NCBI GenBank assembly: GCA_032718475.1
Contig: JAUCBJ010004146.1
Span: 1-51,545 of the forward strand
Reading direction: 5' to 3'
Length of the DNA stretch: 51,545 bases
Source: Nemertoderma westbladi
Lineage: Eukaryota; Xenacoelomorpha; Nemertodermatida; Nemertodermatidae
How positions within the stretch are numbered: the first letter of the stretch is position 1; each line of letters begins with the position of its first letter. The notes under the pieces are model-generated. The model saw only the letters and a program-made list of their open reading frames with translations. It searched no databases and was not told where the DNA came from. A program made the position numbers and the translations under genes. Positions 9,901-19,436 of the stretch are shown here, piece by piece.

Positions 9901-10446
9901 ATACATCATAGTGAAATAGAGCCGTTTGAGTTCTACAATAGGGTCATGATGTATACCTTGAGGATATCGAGTCTCTAGGTTCTGCTGACTGGCGATGTTG
10001 AGATAGGTTTCTCTCAAAAATTCTAGGTAGTCGTTGAAGTCGATGCGTTTATCCGGTTCTTCAACGTTTTCTCTTTCCAGTCTGTTACGAATAGAATTTT
10101 CGTGATCTATTCTCGGTTTATCGTTACGACTCCGCTGGGTATGATATTTAAATAGAACCATTTCCCTTTCGGTGTCTACATCGTCCGTATCATGTAAATC
10201 GATAGGATGGCCGGTAGTTAGGAAGTCCATATACGTACCATTACGATGCGTATAGCGAGCGGTGAATTTTCGATAGTCCAATTCACGCGTAAGTTGCTCT
10301 TGGGACATCGGCGGTTCGATATAACGACCATCGTCCTCCGTAATGGTTGGATCGGCTTCACCGCGTATCAAGCTATCTACAAATGCTTGTAAAGGTAGAG
10401 TATATCGCTCCCTGATACCAAGATCATCTTCTATCAACTCCGTCAT
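6919..10446 (-). CDS. ORF1: 1175-aa protein, zinc-knuckle-like C-terminus, possible exonuclease-like fold
   Basis: One uninterrupted 3.5-kb frame in a region full of decayed elements, so it is either young or under selection. ATG at 10,446 is fixed by an in-frame TAA 21 bases upstream and has G at -3. Visible parts: an acidic N-terminus; a Cys/His cluster CDECPRPNQQTERHKH at about residues 222-245; a charged, probably coiled-coil stretch at about 390-465; at about 770-935 a region resembling an RNase H-fold 3'-5' exonuclease (RYVIDTEC with D782/E784 as a possible Exo I D-x-E, then ILKIGSAVYGD as a second strand); and at the C-terminus three CX2C clusters, CRLC (1109), CAYC (1140) and CHHC (1161), each followed by His 4-5 residues later, like Gag zinc knuckles. 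The exonuclease reading is tentative: the remaining acidic motifs are not clear. The family is unrecognised. A viral-derived or transposon protein is likelier than a conserved host gene because it is intronless and paired with ORF2. Confidence 0.75.
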   Translation of the reverse strand: MTELIEDDLGIRERYTLPLQAFVDSLIRGEADPTITEDDGRYIEPPMSQEQLTRELDYRKFTARYTHRNGTYMDFLTTGHPIDLHDTDDVDTEREMVLFKYHTQRSRNDKPRIDHENSIRNRLERENVEEPDKRIDFNDYLEFLRETYLNIASQQNLETRYPQGIHHDPIVELKRLYFTMMYLTTDRPLPVIPDSFEQMEEYCKTGERSPAFPLQDVRLWYYCDECPRPNQQTERHKHPRRRCAKHSFTRYTYGSFERNLFDVSPTIARLKRSLNKPMIRVPEYSVRPPHSLVRPQTLDPNSITDPPELYSLFKDLVLPEQLIGGAPVVGSLDIRPSYLAGLGRGHLISPFDPYNRPELNPMQPATEVEESVIRNALDAIRQKIGKGTQDCLEKHKLQQQVQSVKELALPQFDREIQNLEEDIELGRTYSLQEFLDERLQRQAEENLLEEKHTKMDEREEAALAQPEAQILMTDLYSKTVRHPSMVPHFGDKLFATIQPQPVDISTGSQNLIADAPMLQRPPIEAACVDGILVEPPDNRADLVRRMVHDVNIRARPLQNSFYGIKDHPYYVNLTQYYMVKPEDPTHNLKFLPLINPLDVVELEQLQKHLDQLVKVNSFRKPYNISRIEKDIEPPYNLDGFIKTRLVHWNLDVLFEEEKIQRYGNVETYTTWHMKYSDLPDANQCATLWHPVGMTLENATKEWNETLNVIEMYGVVTYDNEGSVPVGELGTTRMIHIRGLAGSTHVFTRACSDVIDYSFETLTETQKNLQHGQFELAQRYVIDTECKPAMGIDGSMLPQPVLEMLFNERILKIGSAVYGDLQNDFRNMENIPYPFVDTQLIAPWAEGRGFFRTMYANTSSNITKVQRTSIGHLAFQEYGWNFKVGNPINYQQVYGDHYSRLYFDGPLTAPGAVYSFMSVPLRPSLAIYTIFENTALSGWLADVCSRTIRAHPLILGTKLAKLDEHNKFLRFECFRRFLTPFRNVDSQFKDRALTKLSLRNSAAEKLDSAGFAIFKEICISNLHSSVIQRPRIPTGYSVVEIQTIGPLEETDTPTSAMHWEDEPICLESEEIQPIAPRNSDNDYILEWYQGPQCLTAYDYRHANYVSRQRCRLCTSRDHVTPMDTNVRCSYFHEQPAMEIYCAYCRLNNLHIFAVCPQFMTQCHHCQLKGHQFRLPF

Positions 10447-11261
10447 ATCTGCTATCTGAGTTTATTAATATTGTAATGAGTTTATGTTTAGGCGAGCGGA
10501 CGTCGCTGCCTACCTCTCTTTGCCCCCGGACAGTGGGATTCTCAGCGCCGATGTACCGTCGTCGCGGTGTTTACGCCAACATGTAGCAACAGCACGACAA
10601 CGATAACCGGCACAAGTCACTCCACTGTCCGTCCCAAAGGCTTGGATCCACTTTAGGTTCTTTCTATAGGAGAGTTGGGCTACTTTCACAATTGCGACTA
10701 GCTACTGTAAACATACTTTAGCAGTAACATTCACCTATAAACGCACAAATTCCACACAACTGTCACCAATTGTACACATACAGGCCATTTGTCCGTTAGT
10801 CAGTGCCTTCCAGAATGTCACGTTATTACTGTGTATCCTTGGATACTAACAGTGTGCTATGTATTCTCTATGCTATGCAATGGGACAAGCTTTCTATTGT
10901 TCTTTTAACTTGCTTCTAATTCTAGCGTGGGTGTTGCTATGGTGACATTATGGAAAGCTAGCGGTAGAATTAGGGTAATTCTCATGCATACAGATCTGGA
11001 ATGCTATTTAATAGTAATTCTTTAATTGTCAATATCCTCCTTATACATGATTTTATTAATTTTATCGGCTATTGACTATATGTCGGAGATTCTCGCACTC
11101 TAATACACTCAATAGGATGAATCTCCGTTCCCATGATCTATTAATTAATGGAATTTTGGGAATGTTATAAATTGCACAAAATGACAATTTATGAAATTCA
11201 TTTAAGATATGAATTTAAATTTATTCCCGTGAATTTTATTATTTGATGGTAAAATTGACAC

Positions 11262-11600
11262 AATTTTATTCCAGAGCATGTCTGGGGACCTAGGATCCTT
11301 AATTCTATAAAATTGTCTTTTAAGAGTATCGGTAAGCGCTGCGATATCTTAATTGACTAGAAATTTTAAAGGATCTGAATTTTACAGATTTTAATAAATA
11401 TTAAATTAATATTTAAGATGGGCACCGATTTATTCCAGAACTTGTCTGGGGACGTTAACCACTGATTCTAGAATTTGTCTTTCAAGTATATCGGTGGGTG
11501 CCGCGATAACTTAATCGACTAAAATTACAGATGGTCAAAAGGTTTAACAGATTTATTTGCGTTTTACGCTACTGTTATAGGGACATCACGCTACTATATG
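11262..11600. repeat. Two diverged copies of a ~165-bp direct repeat
   Basis: Both copies share 'tttattccagaacttgtctg' (first copy: agagcatg) followed by gggac, then 'attgtctttcaagtatatcg' (or close variants), then a 'gccgcgataacttaatcgac' variant. They start near 11,265 and 11,430. This could be internal duplication within the BEL/Pao LTR or a separate repeat. Confidence 0.6.
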
Positions 11601-11639
11601 TATTATTTAATATAAAGTAGAAGAGCAATATCACACGAA

Positions 11640-11755
11640 GCAATGTCAGTGTGAAGAGGCAAGTCGTTTCCAAGGTCTACCCAGAGCTTGGTTTAGCCGA
11701 GACACGAGGATCTGAACTTTGCATTCCTAATACTCTGCCTACCAATAATACTTAA
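11640..11755 (-). other. tRNA-like relic (possible tRNA-derived SINE)
   Basis: On the minus strand, tggtaggcagag resembles a Pol III A box and gttcagatcct a B box, about 27 nt apart, which is shorter than in a normal tRNA. No clean cloverleaf can be drawn. It may be a decayed tRNA or tRNA-derived SINE head, or chance. Confidence 0.2.
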
Positions 11756-12066
11756 ATATAGTAGGAGCTTTATTGTACTTTAATAAGTACTGACATGTCA
11801 TCTTACATGTAGTCTCGTATTTATAATATAATACGGACAGTAAGGAAAAAGAAAGAATTATTTCTCGCCGTCATATTAAATATATATTATGTGTAATTAC
11901 GTAATAAACACTAATATATTGCACTAACCTACTAAATAATCTAAAATAACATTCTACTAAATAAAATTAAATAAAACGATTATAATAAAGTACATAATAA
12001 CGTTCGAATATAAAAATATAATAAAAATAGATAGAATAATATAGTCATGCACCCACTCCAGACGTA

Positions 12067-13604
12067 TCACGTTGGGGAGTCCCTAGATGTTTGAGGAATT
12101 AGGGAGGTGGTCGTGGGAAGAGTGTCTTGCCTTCCATAGTTTCCGGAGAGTTCTCGGTCTCTTTCCAGTAAACATAAACGACCAACTGGGCGGTTAAGCT
12201 GTTGCGTCTCAAAGATTATGCCTGGCTTCTTGAAGTTACGCCGCATGACGACGAGTTCTACCGAGCGTACTAAACCATCATCCGAGATGTGAGTCTCGAT
12301 GATACGACCTGTCTGCCACCGCTTACGTGGAAGGTCTGAATCTACAATAAGCACCATATCTCCGGCGCTGACGTTTTCTTGCTGCGCAAACCACTTAGTT
12401 CGAAGTTGTAGCGTGGGCAGATAATGTTTCTCGAAATGGTCAGCGAAACGACGGGATAGCAACTGCATAAGTTGCCAAGTTCGACGGCAGTATTCGTCTC
12501 CGTCGGTAATCTCCGATCGTGGGAGCATGGCTACAGGTTTCTTCAGTAGGAAGTGCGCGGGTGTTAGCGCTTCCAGGGAATCGGGACTCGATGAGACTGG
12601 CATAAGCGGTCTCTCGTTGAGATAGGCAGCTATTTACTCCATTAACGTCCGCAAAAGTTCGTCGGTGAGATACGCGCACTATAACGTGGCACTATAAAGT
12701 GAAATGCGGTCTTGACACTTCTAATTAATCTCTCCCAACTTCCTCCCCACCAAGGGGCGTCGGCGGCGTTGAAGGTCCAGCTAGACGCTGTTATCCTTAG
12801 CTGATCGTCCACCTGTCTTTGGTTCCAGTCCTTCACGTATGCCTGGATTTCGTTGTTGGCACCAATGAAGTTCGTTCCCTTAACCGATCTCATGGTATTA
12901 CTAGTCCCGAAGCGAGCGATCTGTCAGAGTAAACTTAAGACGAAGCTGTTGGTAGATAGATCGTTCACCATATCGAGATGGATGTCTCTACAAGTCATAC
13001 ATACGAAGATGACACACCATCTCTTGACTATAGTCCTAGCACGATATACTTCAATAGGGCCAAATAAATCTACACCAGTATTAGTAAAAGGTGGTTCATA
13101 GAAGCTTACTCGTTCCCTAGGTAATTCTGCCTCTCGCTGTGTTAAAGGCCTACTGAATGCTTTCCTACAGGGTATGCAGTTCCTAAGAACTTGGTTCAGA
13201 GCTCTACGGGGTTTATAAAAATAATAGCGAGTTCGGATTTCGCTAAGAACTCGTTCTCTACCAGCATGATAAAGTTTACTGTGAACATCTACAATCATCT
13301 TGATTTGTACTTCAAGATTTCTAATGAGTATGGGGAATTTAGTGTCAAAGGATAATGGCGCATTGGTGAGTCTTCCTCCAACACGTATTAACCCATCTAT
13401 CATTGTGCTAGAGAAGCGATCCCTTAAGCACATCTGCGGATTTCTCAACAACAGGAAATACTTATCGGAATCCTCATAGCATTGCAGGAGTCTCAGTATC
13501 TGCTTATTGGTTTCTTCATGCTCCTGGTAACTGATTTTCTCCTTTAGGAACCGGTCGGATGTCTTATATTTGGGTAAATTTTTAATAACATGAACTAAAA
13601 ATAA
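12067..13604 (-). pseudogene. BEL/Pao retrotransposon pol: integrase and C-terminal domain (decayed)
   Basis: Minus strand, 5' to 3': an HHCC integrase zinc-binding domain (HSKLYHAGRERV ... CIPCRK); the integrase core with FTNTGVDLFGPI and CRDIHLDMV; a stop replacing a codon near 12,924; a GTNFIGA region where the usual SDxGTNF aspartate is absent (reads RSVKGTNF); DAPWWGGSWERLIRSVK with the glutamate kept; a frameshift and a second stop near 12,635; then a DUF5641-type C-terminal domain (SLEALTPAHFL, GDMVLIVDSDLPRKRW, VELVVMRR) ending at 12,067. The DAPWWGGSWERL and DUF5641 features are typical of BEL/Pao. It is dead: two stops, one frameshift and a lost catalytic Asp. RT and gag are missing because the element is cut off at 13,604 by the duplicated minisatellite. 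Confidence 0.9.
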
Positions 13605-13606
13605 AA

Positions 13607-16214
13607 ATAAGAACGAAAAATCGTACCTTTACATTCCTAGCACAACTATAAGAACGAAAAAGACGCACCTTTACATTCCTAGCACAACTATAAGAACGAA
13701 AAAGACGCACCTTTACATTCCTAGCACAAATATAAGAACGAAAAAGACGCACCTTTACATTCCTAGCACAAATATAAGAACGAAAAAGACGCACCTTTAC
13801 ATTTCTAGCACAACTATAAGAACGAAAAAGACGCACCTTTACATTCCTAGCACAACTATAAGAACGAAAAATCGCACCTTTACATTCCTAGCACAACTAT
13901 AAGAACGAAAAAGACGCACCTTTACATTCCTAGCACAACTATAAGAACGAAAAAGACGCACCTTTACATTCCTAGCACAACTATAAGAACGAAAAAGACC
14001 TTTACATTCCTAGCACAACTATAAGAACGAAAAAGACGCACCTTTACATTCCTAGCACAACTATAAGAACGAAAAAGACCTTTACATTCCTAGCACAACT
14101 ATAAGAACGAAAAAGACCTTTACATTCCTAGCACAACTATAAGAACGAAAAAGACGCACCTTTACATTCCTAGCACAAATATAAGAACGAAAAAGACGCA
14201 CCTTTACATTCCTAGCACAACTATAAGAACGAAAAAGACCTTTACATTCCTAGCACAACTATAAGAACGAAAAAGACGCACCTTTACATTCCTAGCACAA
14301 CTATAAGAACGAAAAAGACCTTTACATTCCTAGCACAACTATAAGAACGAAAAAGACCTTTACATTCCTAGCACAACTATAAGAACGAAAAAGACGCACC
14401 TTTACATTCCTAGCACAAATATAAGAACGAAAAAGACGCACCTTTACATTTCTAGCACAACTATAAGAACGAAAAAGACGCACCTTTACATTCCTAGCAC
14501 AACTATAAGAACGAAAAAGACCTTTACATTCCTAGCACAACTATAAGAACGAAAAAGACGCACCTTTACATTCCTAGCACAACTATAAGAACGAAAAAGA
14601 CGCACCTTTACATTCCTAGCACAACTATAAGAACGAAAAAGACGCACCTTTACATTCCTAGCACAACTATAAGAACGAAAAAGACGCACCTTTACATTCC
14701 TAGCACAACTATAAGAACGAAAAAGACGCACCTTTACATTCCTAGCACAACTATAATAACGAAAAATACGCACCTTTACATTCCTAGCACAACTATAAGA
14801 ACGAAAAAGACGAACCTTTACATTCCTAGCACAACTATAAGAACGAAAAAGACGCACCTTTACATTCCTAGCACAACTACAAGAACGAAAAAGACGCACC
14901 TTTACATTCCTAGCACAACTATAAAAACGAAAAAGACGCACCTTTACATTCCTAGCACAACTATAAAAACGAAAAAGACGCACCTTTACATTCCTAGCAC
15001 AACTATAAAAACGAAAAAGACGCACCTTTACATTCCTAGCACATCTAAACGAACAAAAAGGCGCACCTTTACATTCCTAGCACAACTATAAGAACGAAAA
15101 ATCGCACCTTTACATTCCTAGCACAACTATACGAACGAAAAAGACGCACCGTTACATTCCTAACACAACTATAAGAACGAAAAAGACGCACCTTTACATT
15201 CCTAGCACAACTATAAGAACGAAAAAGACGCACCTTTACATTCCTAGCACAACTATAAGAACGAAAAATACGCACCTTTACATTCCTAGCACAACTATAA
15301 GAACGAAAAAGACGCACCTTTGCATTCCTAGCACAACTATAAGAACGAAAAAGACGCACCTTTACATTCCTAGCACAACTATAAGAACGAAAAAGACGCA
15401 CCTTTACATTCCTAGCACAACAATAAGAACGAAAAAGACGCACCTTTACATTCCTAGTACAACTATAAGAACGAAAAAGACGCACCTTTACATTCCTAGC
15501 ACAACTATAAGAACGAAAAAGACGCACCTTTACATTCCTAGTACAACTATAAGAACGAAAAAGACGCACCTTTACATTCCTAGTACAACTATAAGAACGA
15601 AAAAGACGCACCTTTACATTCCTAGTACAACTATAAGAACGAAAAAGACGCACCTTTACATTCCTAGCACAACTATAAGAACGAAAAAGACGCACCTTTA
15701 CATTCCTAGTACAACTATAAGAACGAAAAAGAGGCACCTTTACATTCCTAGTACAACTATAAGAACGAAAAAGACGCACCTTTACATTCCTAGTACAACT
15801 ATAAGAACGAAAAAGACGCACCTTTACATTCCTAGCACAACTATAAGAACGAAAAAGACGCACCTTTACATTCCTAGCACAACTATAAGAACGAAAAAGA
15901 CGCAACTTTACATTCCTAGCACAACTATAAGAACGAAAAAGACGCACCTTTACATTCCTAGCACAACAATAAGAACGAAAAAGACGCACCTTTACATTCG
16001 TACAGTAGTACAACTATAAGAACGAAAAAGACGCACCTTTACATTCCTAGCACAACTATAAGAACGAAAAAGAGGCACCTTTACATTCCTAGCACAACTA
16101 TAAGAACGAAAAAGACGCACCTTTACATTCCTGCACAACTATAAGAACGAAAAAGACGAACCTTTACATTCCTAGCACAACTATAAGAACGAAAAAGACG
16201 CACATTTACATTCC
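13607..16214 (-). repeat. 42-bp minisatellite array 2
   Basis: About 62 copies of the same unit as array 1, reading CARNVKVRLFRSYS on the minus strand. It is longer than its partner mainly because a block containing several 38-bp variants (units reading 'aaaaagacctttacattcc') was amplified between about 13,990 and 14,400. The right end flows into the LINE RT fragment exactly as in array 1. The left end abuts the BEL/Pao fragment with no LINE C-terminal domain, so this copy is truncated there. Confidence 0.95.
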
Positions 16215-17128
16215 TTTGGAATGAAGTATAAACATTTCGTCTTTTTTAAATTAAATTTAATTGAATGGCATAATCCCTATAAATATTTAGAAGTTGCTGC
16301 AAACGAAACATTGTATTAGATAAATGTGATAAATCGTCCGCATAAAATAAATGAAACCTTTTAGGAATAAAACCTTTTACCGTTAATAGAACAACCAAAT
16401 TTGCACTTGTTTAATGCAGTTACTTAGATCATCCATGTACACGTTAAATAAATATGGACTTAAAATGCCCCCTTGTTTTGTACCATTCGTGACATTGAAT
16501 TCATTTGAGTTATATTTACCCCACGAAACAAATAGTAATTGGTTACGATACCAAAAGCAAATTATTCTTACAAAAATAACTGGTACTCCCCTAGTAATTA
16601 GTTTAGAGGATAATAGGTAATGATTACATCTGCCAAATGCCTTACTGGCATCCAACATATAAGTAAATACGTAAATACCGGGATATTATTTTCTAAATAA
16701 AATTTAACAGTCTCCTTAAAAGCGAGGACGCACAATTATGTGCCCGATTTTGATTTAAAACCAAATTGGTTATCTGTGGTCTCTAGGTATTGTCTTATAT
16801 TAGCCTCTCAAACAATTTGGAGAATGCAGTTGCAGAATGCATATTGCCCCCGTCTTGTCCTTAATTAAATTTAGTATCATAGACTCAATTAGTCCGGGTG
16901 GTATATAATCATGGCACAACATAGAACGCACCTTTAAAAAAATATTTTAGAAAAATATTTTTATCAGGGAAACGTTTAATTATTTAATACTTTTTAGTTA
17001 CTTTTACATGTACTTATAACGATTAGTATACAAATTAATTAACTTAAATAATGGAATGGCTAACCGTAAGTGCACGGGCCTGGTTAGTCTCCTCCCCCAC
17101 TACTTACTGTATATATTTTTATCTAATG
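13607..17128. repeat. Segmental duplication, copy 2 (partner 501-3669)
   Basis: Same content and order as copy 1. Here the LINE continues past the duplication edge (about 17,128) into its RT N-terminus, linker and endonuclease, so this right edge looks ancestral, while the left edge joining BEL/Pao is a breakpoint. The two copies form direct repeats about 13.1 kb apart around the ORF1/ORF2 and BEL/Pao segment. Confidence 0.85.
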
Positions 17129-18450
17129 ATCTATTTTATTTGAAATAAATTTCATATGTGCAATTTTTGACTATGGGTGTAATAATAATAATAATAATAA
17201 TAATATAATAATAATAATAAAATAGAATTAAATAAACATGACAAAGTGTTACACAATAATTATGTACAAACCGTACTTAAATTGTTCCGACGAGACATTA
17301 TCCATACCTATAACTTTACCAATGGCCAGTTGGCTAATAGCGTTATCAATGTCCACTTTACCAAATACACAGTAATTAGAAGCGATAGTTTCAAATTGAC
17401 TATCTGCAAACACTCGGCTAGTGTCAGGTAGGTCACAATTATACAGATTAAAAAAGTCATCCTTCCATAGAATACCTATTTGCACCTCGCCAACAGCGTT
17501 CCCGACTTTGTTGGGAAGTGGGTTCTGATTGGTCGATACTCTATGTACCTGTGACCAAACATTTGTGTTACCAGCAGTGGAGTCTCACATCGCATCAGCA
17601 AGTTTACCATCGCGTATCTCTCGTTCGCGGCGCTTAACCTGTCGTAATACACGCTTAAACTGCGCTTTAGATGTTAGATACTGCCGATAAGCAGCACCTT
17701 GTCTAGGTGAACCCTGTGATCGCCATAAACGAAAAGAAAGATGAGCCTCCTTGTGGAAGGAGTCTACGTATCCATTCCAACCAAGAATGTGTTTATCGAC
17801 AGATACCGGTGCACCTTTATGTTTTACAGTGGGTATTGTCCTATCGGCAGCTACCCTAAACGCCTCACATACAACCTTATAATAAAATATTATCAATAGC
17901 ACCTATATACCAATCGTATGCACATTAAGTAATATTACACCGATTTAATATTTCAATCAGTTTATTGACATTATTATTTTGTAACAGGTTATCTACCAAT
18001 CTGTGATAGTAATATTTTCAGGTGATGCCTTCATAAGCTTATGATCTAGTAATACCTAATGCAGCATCATAGTCAATTATAAAATTATTAACGGAACCAG
18101 CAAGGCCGGTTGTACAAACAACGTGATCTAACCACGACTTCGTATATCATGAGCACCACTAACAAAGGTATGAGGGTATGAGAGCTATCTGGCTGGTAAA
18201 CAGTAGACATCAGCCAAGTACCTAATAATTATATTCATCAACCCAATCACATAGTTTAGTTAAAAAATTATTAAAATCGCTAGCAATACAGCACGACACC
18301 TCTGACGATTCAATTATACTGGATAGTACTAGATTGTTACAACAGTCGAAAACAGGCAAAAACAAGCGAAAACAGTTGGAATGTAGGGAAAACAGACGAA
18401 AACAGTTACATCCTTTAAAAATAATCATCCATGCATCCGGGTGAAAAGAG
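16215..18450 (-). pseudogene. LINE ORF2: endonuclease, linker and RT (decayed, minus strand)
   Basis: From right to left: an endonuclease remnant (CIASDFNNFLTKLCDWVDEY around 18,225-18,300, matching the GDFN motif region; then 'SGAHDIRSRG' and DHVVCTTGLAGSVNNF near 18,060-18,150); a linker at 17,585-17,902 with WNGYVDSFHKEAHLSFRLW and PRQGAAYRQY; the RT start at 17,249-17,485 with WKDDFFNLYN and KVIGMDNVSSEQFKYG; an insertion including an (AAT)n run; then the palm as in copy 1 with QGGILSPYLFNVYMDDLS (16,383-16,658) and YADD (16,333-16,344). Many stops and frameshifts. The order EN-linker-RT is complete up to the array, which replaces the thumb. Confidence 0.85.
17181..17222. repeat. (AAT)n microsatellite
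   Basis: About 13 AAT units with one interruption (aatataata) inside the decayed LINE RT region. It lies just outside the duplicated segment. Confidence 0.9.
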
Positions 18451-18749
18451 ATATTGAAGTTGATATAAGTGGTCTAACATCCATGTCGAATTAACATAAG
18501 AGTTTAAACGGAGCAATGGATGGGTGGTGTATAGAAAAAACTCAGTTTCTTGCTATATTTCGATCTCCTTACGGATGACCGTCTTCAGGCTGTAATTTAA
18601 TAACCGGTACGTTGGCCTAACAGAAATTATAAATTGCACTAATTTGAAAATCCCGTTAAAGGTCAAATTGAAAACATTACATGGAGTTAATAGTCTACTG
18701 TAGAATTAATGAGCGAAGACGATATGTATGAAAGGATAAATGTATAATT

Positions 18750-19436
18750 AAATTAAGTATATGTAGTACTTTTGTAGTAGAAGCTTGAATATTTTGTTCT
18801 AATTTACCAAAAATGCACCAATGTAATTTAAGTACTGCATGTGTAGTAGTTGTTCTAGTCTACAAGAAATGCACCAATGTGAAAATAGTTAAAGTAAATT
18901 AATTAGGTACAGAATCAGGTGCAAATTTGAAAAAATAGTTACAACAAGTGAAAAAATTAATATAAGAGGTAAATTAAGTATATGTATTTTGTTGTTCTAA
19001 TTTACAAAAAATGCACCGTGGAAATAGTTCAAGTAAATTTATTAGGTACAGAATCAGGTGCACATTCGAAAAAATAGTTACAACAAGTGAAAAAATTAGT
19101 GACACCAAGTGAAAAAATTTTTATTGGAGAAGGTAACTTAAGTATATGTTGTTTTGTTGTTCTAATTTACAAAAAATGCACCAATGTGGAAATAGTAAAT
19201 TAATTAGGTACAGAATCAGGTGCAAGTTTGAAAAAATAGTTACAACAAGTTACAACAAGTGAAAACATACAATGTGAAAAAATACAATATGAGAGGTAAT
19301 TTAAGTATATGTAGTTATGTTCAAATTTGACAATAATTACAACAAGTGAAAATATTAATAGGAAAGGTAATTTAAGTATATGTAGTTAGTTCTAACTTAC
19401 AAAAATACACCAATTTGAAAATAATTAAAGTTAATC
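18750..19436. repeat. AT-rich tandem repeat, period ~150-190 bp, about 4 units
   Basis: The units share 'gtaatttaagtatatgtagt', 'ttgttctaatttacaaaaaa' followed by tgcacc, 'aattaggtacagaatcaggt' and 'aaatagttacaacaagtgaa'. Later copies are shortened or have internal 'acaacaagtgaaa' duplications. No coding potential. Confidence 0.8.

Larger units (their letters stand above)
10447..12066. other. Non-coding region between ORF1 and BEL/Pao pol
   Basis: There is no coding frame. The part nearest ORF1 (10,447-10,680) is less AT-rich and would be the 5' leader or promoter of ORF1. Near 11,083 and 11,120 the 9-bp arms cggagattc and gaatctccg form an inverted repeat. The 3' LTR of the minus-strand BEL/Pao element should lie just below 12,067, but with only one LTR expected in the window its edges cannot be set. 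Confidence 0.5.
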
